Shown here piece after piece: positions 12,534-19,123 of a stretch of DNA of 19,123 bases. The position numbers were made by a program, and so were the translations under genes. The first letter of the stretch is position 1; each line of letters begins with the position of its first letter. This DNA is from an uncultured Desulfobulbaceae bacterium. GTDB lineage: Bacteria; Desulfobacterota; Desulfobulbia; Desulfobulbales; Desulfobulbaceae. The notes under the pieces were generated by a model. The model had not been told where the DNA came from. It worked only from the letters and a program-made list of their open reading frames with translations, and did not search any database. The DNA is taken from positions 1-19,123 of the forward strand of contig CALZIH010000038.1 in the NCBI GenBank assembly GCA_945787305.1, given 5' to 3'.

Positions 12534-14567
12534 ATGGATACTCCTTTTCAACTTGTCAGTCAGTTCACCCCTTCCGGGGATCAGCCCAGGGCCATAGATG
12601 AGCTTGCTGGCGGTCTTGAAGCAGGGGTGCGAGATCAGGTACTGCTTGGGGTAACCGGCAGCGGCAAGACCTACACCATGGCCCAGGTCATTAACCGGGT
12701 GCAGCGGCCGGCTCTTATTCTAGCGCCAAACAAGACCCTGGCAGCACAGCTGTTTGCGGAGTTCAGGGAGCTGTTTCCCCACAACGCTGTCGAATATTTT
12801 GTTTCCTATTATGATTACTACCAGCCGGAGGCCTATATCCCTGCCTCTGATACCTACATTGAAAAGGATTCATCCATCAACGATGCCATCGACAAGATGC
12901 GCCATTCAGCCACTCGCTCACTGCTCACCCGCAACGACGTTTTGATTGTCGCCTCGGTTTCCTGTATATATGGTCTGGGTTCTCCGGACGAATACAAGAA
13001 CATGCACCTTCTTCTGCAGGTGGGAGAAGATTACCCCATGGAAGATGTATTGCGGCGGCTGGCCTTTATGCTCTATGAACGCAATGAATTCTCCTTTCAT
13101 CGCGGAACATTCAGGGTTCGTGGTGATGTTATTGAAATTTTTCCGGTCCATGAGGAAGACTATGCCGTGCGGGTCGAGTTTTTCGGTGACACGGTGGATG
13201 CCGTTACCGTGGTAGATCCCTTGCGTGGTGTGGTGATCAGCGATCTTCAGGAATACACCGTCTTTCCGGGCAGTCATTTTGTCACCAGTCAGGACAATCT
13301 GCAGCGGGCAATGGGCACCATTAAGGAAGAGCTCCGGCAACGCCTGGAAGAGCTGCATACGGAGAACCGCCTGGTTGAGGCCCAACGACTGGAACAACGG
13401 ACAATGTTTGACCTGGAGATGATTTCCGAGCTTGGTTATTGCAACGGTATTGAAAACTACAGTCGCCACCTCACCGGCAAAAAGCCTGGGGTCGCGCCGC
13501 CAAACCTTCTTGATTATTTCCCCGATGATTACCTGATGTTCATCGATGAATCACATATCGCGGTGTCTCAGGTGGGTGGGATGTATAACGGTGACCGCTC
13601 CAGGAAGAAAACCCTGGTTGAGTATGGGTTTCGCCTGCCATCGGCCCTTGATAACCGGCCCCTGCGGTTTGACGAGTTTGAGCAGCGCCTTCACCAGGTT
13701 ATTTATGTGTCGGCGACCCCAGGAAAGTATGAGCTGGAACAAACCGATGGCCGGGTCGTTGAACAGTTGATCCGCCCCACCGGTCTGCTCGACCCGAAAA
13801 TAGAGGTACGGCCGGCAACTACCCAGGTGGATGATCTGCTGGAAGAAATCCGTCGCTGCAGTGAGCGTGGCGAAGCGGTCCTGGTCACCACCTTGACCAA
13901 GCGGATGGCCGAGGACCTGACCGAGTATTATGAGAATGTCGGGGTACGGGTTCGGTATCTACACTCGGATATCAAAACCCTGGAGCGGGTGGAGTTGATC
14001 CGTGATTTGCGTAAGGGTGAGTACAACGTCTTAATCGGTATTAACCTGCTCCGGGAAGGATTGGATATCCCTGAGGTGGCTCTGGTTGCAATCCTGGATG
14101 CAGACAAAGAAGGGTTCCTCCGCTCGGAACGTTCCCTGGTGCAGACCTGCGGTCGGGCGGCAAGAAATGCTGACGGCATGGTCATTCTCTACGCCGATAC
14201 CATCACCAAGTCCATGCAGTACACCATTGATGAAACGAAACGACGACGTATCATCCAGGATCAACATAATCAGGAACACGGTGTTGTCCCGATGACCATA
14301 AAGTCGGAGGTCAAAGACTCCATAGCCCAGCACCTGAAGGCATCGGGCTGGGAAGGGACAAGATATGGGGAGGCTGTGGCCGATGACGGTGTTTTGCAGA
14401 CCGCCGAAGCGGATGTTGTTTATGAGAGTGTCGACGATCTACGGGTTGAGATTAAACAGCTGGAAAAAATGATGCAGGCCGCAGCGGAAAAATTGGCCTT
14501 TGAAGAGGCTGCAGCCTATCGGGACAGGATGAATGAGTTGAAGATGCTGGAGTTGGAGGTTGGCTGA
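12534..14567 (+). CDS. uvrB: Excinuclease ABC subunit B
   Basis: Helicase-like damage-verification subunit of nucleotide excision repair; it takes lesions from UvrA and recruits UvrC. The 677 residues align along their whole length with UvrB as I know it. They show Walker A GVTGSGKT (39-46), the beta-hairpin segment YYDYYQPEAYIP, the DEAD-type box FIDESH, SATPGKYELE, LVTTLTKRMAEDLT, GINLLREGLDIPE, the arginine-finger region QTCGRAARN, and a C-terminal UVR motif for UvrC (about 640-675: IKQLEKMMQAAAEKLAFEEA). The start at 12534 gives the usual N-terminus (MDTPFQLVSQFTPSGDQP), although no good ribosome binding site precedes it. A TTG at 12483 would add 17 unusual residues. UvrB often responds to the SOS system, but I did not find a clear LexA box. 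Confidence 0.97.
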   Translation: MDTPFQLVSQFTPSGDQPRAIDELAGGLEAGVRDQVLLGVTGSGKTYTMAQVINRVQRPALILAPNKTLAAQLFAEFRELFPHNAVEYFVSYYDYYQPEAYIPASDTYIEKDSSINDAIDKMRHSATRSLLTRNDVLIVASVSCIYGLGSPDEYKNMHLLLQVGEDYPMEDVLRRLAFMLYERNEFSFHRGTFRVRGDVIEIFPVHEEDYAVRVEFFGDTVDAVTVVDPLRGVVISDLQEYTVFPGSHFVTSQDNLQRAMGTIKEELRQRLEELHTENRLVEAQRLEQRTMFDLEMISELGYCNGIENYSRHLTGKKPGVAPPNLLDYFPDDYLMFIDESHIAVSQVGGMYNGDRSRKKTLVEYGFRLPSALDNRPLRFDEFEQRLHQVIYVSATPGKYELEQTDGRVVEQLIRPTGLLDPKIEVRPATTQVDDLLEEIRRCSERGEAVLVTTLTKRMAEDLTEYYENVGVRVRYLHSDIKTLERVELIRDLRKGEYNVLIGINLLREGLDIPEVALVAILDADKEGFLRSERSLVQTCGRAARNADGMVILYADTITKSMQYTIDETKRRRIIQDQHNQEHGVVPMTIKSEVKDSIAQHLKASGWEGTRYGEAVADDGVLQTAEADVVYESVDDLRVEIKQLEKMMQAAAEKLAFEEAAAYRDRMNELKMLELEVG

Positions 14568-15252
14568 TCTTATATATAAAGCCTCTCTGGCTATTGTACC
14601 CAGGTTGTATGTCGGCCTTTCCATGCTCTGGTTTTCCAGCTGCCGTCTCCATGTTGAAGGTAATGCACATCTGCAGGACGTTGTCAAGCAGGGTGGGGGG
14701 GTTGCCACCTTTTGGCATTATTCTATTTTATACATGTTTTACCATCTCCGTTCTTTTCCGGCGGCGATCATGGTCAGCGCTTCCAAAGATGGTGAATATA
14801 TTGCCCGACTTGCCCAGTTGCTCGGGCATACACCGGTTCGCGGTTCTGCCCATCGGCAGGGGGTACGGGCCCTTAAGCATCTTATGCGCGAGGTGGAGGC
14901 TGGAAGAAATGCCGGTATTGTCGCCGACGGTTCTCAGGGGCCGGCACGCAAGCTGCAAGCCGGGTCGATACTGCTTGCCTCGAAATCCGGTCGCCCCATT
15001 CTGCCCATGGTCTGGGCGGCAAGTCGCTATATAACTTTTAATTCCTGGGATAAAACGGTCGTTCCGTTACCGTTTAGTCGAATTCACTTTCAGTACGGAG
15101 AGCCCTTGTTTGTGCCCGCCGGAATCAAGGGTGAGGAGCTGGAAAAATATCGACTGGAATTGGAAGGCAGGCTCAATGGTATTTATGAGAGAGCCTGGAA
15201 GTCTGTTGATAGTGGGCCGCATGATCAAAAAAAAGCGGACTCCAACGGATGA
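14560..15252 (+). CDS. Lysophospholipid acyltransferase family protein (DUF374-type)
   Basis: Predicted membrane-associated acyltransferase of about 230 residues, the group described as DUF374 within the LPLAT superfamily, thought to act in lipid or lipid A synthesis. Seen in order are an N-terminal hydrophobic stretch (5-27), FWHYSILYMFYHL with a histidine in the acyltransferase position, SASKDGEYIARLAQLLGH, RGSAHRQGVRALKHLMREVEAG, then GIVADGSQGPARKLQAGSI, the substrate-binding Asp-Gly-x-x-Gly-Pro block, and GRPILPMVWAA. All family blocks are intact. The start is uncertain: TTG at 14560 overlaps the uvrB stop by 8 bases, but the GGAGGT site ends right beside it, too close for normal use. 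The overlap suggests translational coupling to uvrB. Confidence 0.82.
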   Translation: MADLIYKASLAIVPRLYVGLSMLWFSSCRLHVEGNAHLQDVVKQGGGVATFWHYSILYMFYHLRSFPAAIMVSASKDGEYIARLAQLLGHTPVRGSAHRQGVRALKHLMREVEAGRNAGIVADGSQGPARKLQAGSILLASKSGRPILPMVWAASRYITFNSWDKTVVPLPFSRIHFQYGEPLFVPAGIKGEELEKYRLELEGRLNGIYERAWKSVDSGPHDQKKADSNG

Positions 15253-15308
15253 TCGTGTGCACCACTTTATGGTGTTGAACTCTAATTACATTTGAAAAGG
15301 CTATCTGT

Positions 15309-16745
15309 GTGAATCAGCAAATCATTCAAGAAAACTCCTCCACTGCGCAGGTTGTTCCCAGCCTGGTCGTTGCCGGCCTCAGCGGAGGATCTGGAAAATC
15401 CGTTGCAACCGTGGCCCTTATCGCTGCTCTCAGGGGGCAGGGCGCTGTTGTTGTACCTTTTAAAAAGGGGCCGGATTATATTGACGCGGGCTGGATGACA
15501 ACCGCTGCAGAGCATCCCTGCTATAACCTTGACCCATACCTGATGCCTGCAGAGACCATTGCCCATTCGTTCCGTTCCCATATTGCAGGAGCCGACTACG
15601 CGATTGTCGAGGGCAACCGAGGTCTCTTTGACGGAGTGAACGTCGACGGCGGCTTTTCCACAGCCGAACTTGCCCTGCAGCTTGATCTGCCGGTCATCCT
15701 GGTAGTGAACTGTTCTAAAACAACCCGAACGGTTGCAGCCATGGTCCTCGGCTGCAGGGGCCTTGAGCCCCGGTTACGAATTGCCGGGGTCATTCTCAAT
15801 CAGATCGCCACCCTCCGCCATGAAACCATTGTTCGACAGGCGGTGGAAAAATACACTGGGATTCCGGTGGTGGGTATTGTTCCACGCCTGAAAAATGATA
15901 TCTTCCCCATGCGTCATTTAGGAGTTACGCCGCATCAGGAATCCGGGAGTGCTGATACGACGATTACAGAGCTTGCAGATATCGCCAAGCAACATTTTGA
16001 TTTACAGCAGATTAAGCATATGATGCAACCGATGACCGCGTTACCGGTTAGTCATCCAAAAGAAACCGTGCGACTGGATAGACCCGTTACCATTGGTATC
16101 CTTCGTGATATGGCCTTTCAATTTTATTATGAAGAGAATCTTGAAGCTTTGCAGAAAAAAGGCGCCGAGTTGGTCATGATCGATGCCCTGCAGGCGGAAG
16201 AATTACCCGATAGCCTTGATGCTCTTTATATCGGCGGCGGCTTCCCGGAGACCAGTGCCCGGCAACTGGCGGCAAATACATCTTTTCGTCACTCCGTGTA
16301 CAAGGCCGCTGTAGACGGTCTACCCATCTATGCTGAATGTGGCGGTCTGATTTTTCTCGGACGTTCTATCATTCTCGAAGGCGAGGAATTTCCTCTGGCC
16401 GGAGTCTTTCCTGTGTCGTTTGGAATTGCAAAGAAGCCCCAGGCCCATGGATATTCGATTTTCACCGTAGAACAAGAGAACCCGTTTTATCCTGTGGGCA
16501 GCCAGGTCAAAGGCCATGAATTCAGGTATTCAACCATTAATAGCTGGGAAGGACAACCTAAAGACTTGGCCTTGAAAATTGAACGTGGGACAGGTTTCCA
16601 AGAGCAGCGTGACGGGCTGAGGAAAAACAATGTGCTCGCGCTCTATACCCATGTGCTTGCTCTTGGCACCCCGGAATGGGCAGAGGGCATAATCAATGCG
16701 GCCCAAAGCTATACCAAGTCTAAAGAAAAAATACGAACACCTTGA
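15309..16745 (+). CDS. CbiA/DsrN-like amidase (cobyrinate a,c-diamide synthase family)
   Basis: ATP-dependent, glutamine-using amidase of 478 residues. The start is GTG at 15309 with AAAAGG about 9 bases upstream. The N-terminal ATP-binding half has the P-loop GLSGGSGKS (23-31), FKKGPDYIDAGW, NLDPYLM and EGNRGLFDG. The C-terminal half is a class I glutamine amidotransferase domain with IGGGFPE and the nucleophile Cys344 in YAECGGLIFLG. CbiA amidates the a and c side chains of the cobalamin precursor. In sulfate reducers the relative DsrN amidates siroheme for dissimilatory sulfite reductase. The PDYIDAGW and PCYNLDPYLM wording reminds me more of the DsrN group, but this cannot be settled here and no cobalamin or dsr genes are adjacent. 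The usual Y-x-H-x-H ending reads YTHVLALGTPEWA, with Leu for the second His. Confidence 0.78.
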   Translation: MNQQIIQENSSTAQVVPSLVVAGLSGGSGKSVATVALIAALRGQGAVVVPFKKGPDYIDAGWMTTAAEHPCYNLDPYLMPAETIAHSFRSHIAGADYAIVEGNRGLFDGVNVDGGFSTAELALQLDLPVILVVNCSKTTRTVAAMVLGCRGLEPRLRIAGVILNQIATLRHETIVRQAVEKYTGIPVVGIVPRLKNDIFPMRHLGVTPHQESGSADTTITELADIAKQHFDLQQIKHMMQPMTALPVSHPKETVRLDRPVTIGILRDMAFQFYYEENLEALQKKGAELVMIDALQAEELPDSLDALYIGGGFPETSARQLAANTSFRHSVYKAAVDGLPIYAECGGLIFLGRSIILEGEEFPLAGVFPVSFGIAKKPQAHGYSIFTVEQENPFYPVGSQVKGHEFRYSTINSWEGQPKDLALKIERGTGFQEQRDGLRKNNVLALYTHVLALGTPEWAEGIINAAQSYTKSKEKIRTP

Positions 16746-18558
16746 CATCTGATTCGTATAATCCTCTGCAAACCCTGCAGCAGGAAACCCATGCGGGCAA
16801 GCGATCTCACAACCGCCGGGCGGACGACATGGTCGGGCAACGCCGCCCGCGCCTCTGCCGTGCGCAACGGAGAGTCCGGAATCGCGGCGAGGAAACGCAG
16901 CTCGGGCGCAACTTGATGAGGTCAATACTATTTATGAGCAGTTGAGCCAAAATACAATTAAACTGCTTTACGTGGCCCCGGAACGTTTTGCCAACGAACG
17001 CTTTGTCGCTCTGGTTTCACGGCTCAACATTTCTTTAATGGTCATTGACGAAGCCCATTGCATCTCCGAGTGGGGCCATAATTTTCGACCCGACTACCTT
17101 AAACTGGCGGCACTTACCAAAGCGTTGGCTGTTCCATCCATTCTGGCCCTGACCGCTACAGCAACGCCAAAGGTCTCTACAGATATCTGTCGAAATTTTT
17201 CCATTGCCGAAGCGGATTTTATCCAGACCGGCTTTTATCGTCCCAATCTCACGCTGCTGTTTACCCCGACCAAAGATCGGGACCAGGTTCTACAGCAACA
17301 GATACGTGCCGGTGAACCGGGGCCTGCCATCGTTTATGTCACCCTGCAGCAGACCGCAGTGCAGGTGGCAACCATGCTTGACGAGGCTGGTTATCCGGCC
17401 CGGGCTTACCATGCCGGGTTAAAGGATGAGCTGCGCCGGGAAGTGCAGGATTGGTTCATGGACTCGGAGTCGGCAATCGTCGTGGCGACCATTGCCTTTG
17501 GCATGGGTATTGATAAAAGCAATATACGTTATGTCTACCATTATAATTTGCCCAAGAGCCTGGAAAATTATGCCCAGGAGATTGGCCGGGCAGGGCGGGA
17601 CGGTCAACCGTCAACATGTATACTGCTTGGTAACGCCGATGACCTTGTGACTCTGGAAAATTTTGTTTATGGCGACACCCCTGAAGAAAACAGCATTGAT
17701 GATTTTGTCGATTTTATCCTTGAGCAGAACGAATATTTTTCCTGTGCTGTATATGAGTTAAGCAATCGTTTTGATATTCGCCCCCTGGTGGTTAAAACTC
17801 TGTTGACCTATCTGGAGCTTGAAGGCGTGATCAAATCCACTGGTCCTTTTTACGCCGCTTACAAGTTTAAGGCACTGAAAACATCTGCGGAAATTCTGGC
17901 CCGGTTTGATGCAGAGCGGCAGCACTTTCTGCGTAGCCTCTTTTCCTGTGCCATCAAGAAGAAAGTCTGGTTCACTCTTGATCTTGAAGACGCTGAAGCG
18001 AAAACCGGCAGTCCCAGAAAACGAATTGTGACTGCCCTGGATTTCCTCGAGCAATCCGGTGATCTGATGCTTGAGGTGACCGGCGCCCGACTTGGTTTTC
18101 GTCGTCTGCAAAATGACCAGGTGGATGTTGACAATCTGAAGGTAAAGCTTGGCCAACGGTTTCGACTGCGTGAACAGAGCGATCTCAACCGCTTGCAGCT
18201 GGTCCTTGACTTGGTCAACACTACGGATTGCAAAACCGGTTTCCTGCTCGGCTATTTTGGTGAGAAAATGGAAAGGGGTTGTGACCATTGCCAGACCTGC
18301 CTGCATGAAACAAGTGTTTCGATATCAATGGAAAATCAAAAAAAGTTGGAGTTGGACGACCACCTGATTGAGCAGGTGAGGCAACTGCGATCGGACCATC
18401 CGCAGGCGCTGACATCGGTACGACAGGTGAGCCGGTTTCTCTGCGGTCTCTCTTCGCCCAGGCTGATCAGGCAAAAGCTGACACGACATGCATTGTTTGG
18501 CCGGGCAGAGGGTTCTTCTTTTGTCCAGGTCATGGAATGGGTCACTGCAAATGCGTGA
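16742..18558 (+). pseudogene. recQ: recQ helicase gene with N-terminal ATP-binding region replaced
   Basis: RecQ-family 3'-5' DNA helicase, broken at its 5' end. The original start is probably TTG 16742, overlapping the upstream stop as TTGA and reading LTSDSYNPLQTLQQ. The frame then enters foreign GC-rich sequence (about 16784-16908). RecQ coding resumes in a different frame at about 16909 (QLDEVNTIYEQL, LLYVAPERF). About 90 residues with Walker A are missing. The rest looks intact: DEAH (17047-17058), ALTATATP, VVATIAFGMGIDKSNIRYV, QEIGRAGRDGQ, a winged-helix-like block, and a zinc site with cysteines at 18229, 18280, 18289 and 18298. The longest downstream frame could start at TTG 16942, but that product could not bind ATP in the normal way. 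Domain order (winged helix before zinc site) is that of a RecQ variant, not the E. coli order. Confidence 0.85.
16784..16909 (-). pseudogene. Foreign high-GC fragment, resembles internal piece of a homoserine-kinase-like (GHMP) gene
   Basis: By hand count 86 of the 120 bases at 16789-16908 are G or C, against roughly half in the neighbours. Read on the minus strand from 16909, one frame is open for 43 codons, with mostly G or C at third positions. It reads PELRFLAAIPDSPL, then RTAEARAALPDHV, then RPAVVRSLARMG. The TAEARAxLP core followed by an arginine/histidine-rich helix resembles the C-terminal part of homoserine kinase (ThrB) and related GHMP kinases. The fragment has no start or stop of its own. 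Identity is from memory of the motif, with moderate to low confidence. That it is foreign to recQ is much surer. Confidence 0.45.
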
Positions 18559-19123
18559 TCTACCCCGTTTAGAGAAGGTGTTGGCTGAACTTGCCGATCC
18601 TGAAAGAGCAGCCCATTCAAGCCGTTTTTTCAAAACAGGTAAGGGGCAGTACGGTGAGGGTGATCAATTTCTTGGTATCAGGGTTCCGCAGCTGCGAGCT
18701 TTGATCAAGCAGTACCCCGATCTCCCCATACAAGACATTCTTGAACTTATCTGTTCACCCTTTCATGAAAAACGACTGCTGGCAGCCTTGATGTTAGTCT
18801 ACCGTTTCCAGCGATCTGACTGGAAAGGGCAGGAAGAGATTTACCGATTATACCTTGATCATCTTGGCACCCACATCAATAACTGGGACATTATCGATAC
18901 GACCTGCCCACATATTATGGGTGCCTGGCTCTATGGTCGGGATCGCTCCGTACTCTACATCTTCGTCGATTCAAAAAACCTCTGGCATCGCCGTGTAGCC
19001 ATTCTGACCTGTTTTTATTTCATTCGCCGGGATGATTTCATTGACGCCCTGCAAATTGCCGAGATTCTGCTTGACGATAAAGAGGACCTTCTGCATAAGG
19101 CGACGGGTTGGATGCTGCGGGAA
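18551..19123 (+). CDS. DNA alkylation repair protein, AlkD-type glycosylase (3' end outside window)
   Basis: HEAT-repeat DNA glycosylase that excises positively charged alkylated bases such as N3- and N7-methylpurines. The frame is open from ATG 18551 to the window edge (191 residues); the family is about 230 long, so a short C-terminus is missing. Typical segments are FFKTGKGQYGEGDQFLGIRV (26-45), CSPFHEKRLLAALMLV, NNWDIIDTTCPHIMG (110-124), LWHRRVAILTCFYFIR and HKATGWMLRE. Trp112, Asp116, Arg148 and Trp187 appear to correspond to the DNA-contacting Trp/Asp/Arg/Trp set described for Bacillus cereus AlkD. The start overlaps the recQ stop by 8 bases, so it is probably translated from the same message, giving a repair-related cluster with uvrB and recQ. 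Confidence 0.9.
   Translation, partial: MRDLPRLEKVLAELADPERAAHSSRFFKTGKGQYGEGDQFLGIRVPQLRALIKQYPDLPIQDILELICSPFHEKRLLAALMLVYRFQRSDWKGQEEIYRLYLDHLGTHINNWDIIDTTCPHIMGAWLYGRDRSVLYIFVDSKNLWHRRVAILTCFYFIRRDDFIDALQIAEILLDDKEDLLHKATGWMLRE

Larger units (their letters stand above)
11972..12535 (-). pseudogene. Possible decayed minus-strand gene remnant
   Basis: One minus-strand frame runs from an ATG at 12535 through the whole gap and past the end of the PilZ gene, broken by four stops. The first block is MDRKIPAMIEKRKIEHAKEC and 44 more residues, ending at 12341. After two further stops come MTDSADFEADEPLPDAPKDE (12241-12182), a TAG (12181-12179), and a block starting VKLLCFDVNPKDVVGRAW. Several blocks have a protein-like composition and all share one frame, which would be unusual for random DNA. 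No family is recognised. Chance remains possible, and the last part overlaps the PilZ gene antisense. Confidence 0.25.

Overview
The window reads as a bacterial chromosome segment of intermediate GC, with almost every gene on the + strand. The gene mix points to a Gram-negative bacterium of the Desulfobacterota (former Deltaproteobacteria), perhaps a sulfate-reducing or Desulfobulbales-type lineage: ADP-forming acyl-CoA synthetase, response regulator-HDOD protein, PilZ protein, PEGA-like exported protein and a CbiA/DsrN-like amidase. That placement is inferred from protein style only; no rRNA or marker gene is present.

Layout. 103-1697: a small exported PEGA-like protein, a compact signal peptidase I whose last 16 codons are duplicated in tandem, and a membrane-anchored protein overlapping it. 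1878-3578: a two-TM potassium channel with two cytoplasmic RCK units. 3579-4174: a non-coding stretch with a 107-bp tandem repeat and a small element with terminal inverted repeats. 4175-9859: a tight four-gene operon of histone-deacetylase-family protein, CBS-pair/ACT-like protein (AcuB-like), ADP-forming acetyl-CoA synthetase, and an acetyl-CoA hydrolase/transferase fused to a C-terminal GNAT acetyltransferase. 9934-11133: response regulator-HDOD protein. 11672-12028: PilZ protein. 12029-12533: gene-free but structured DNA with traces of an antisense reading frame. 12534-19123: uvrB, a DUF374-type acyltransferase, a CbiA/DsrN-like amidase, a broken recQ and a partial alkD, mostly overlapping or closely spaced.

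How the genes work together. The strongest system is 4175-9859. It resembles the Bacillus acuABC logic, where a GNAT acetyltransferase, a CBS/ACT protein and a deacetylase control acetyl-CoA synthetase by lysine acetylation. Here the acetyl-CoA enzymes are an ADP-forming synthetase and a CoA-transferase, and the acetyltransferase is carried on the CoA-transferase itself. That the module is self-regulating is my inference.

The main anomalies are recQ and lepB. In recQ, the N-terminal region including Walker A is replaced by about 126 bp of roughly 72% GC DNA that, on the minus strand, reads like an internal piece of a homoserine-kinase-type GHMP protein. In lepB there is a perfect 48-bp-period duplication that also copies the next gene's translation start. 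Both could be real rearrangements or assembly artefacts.
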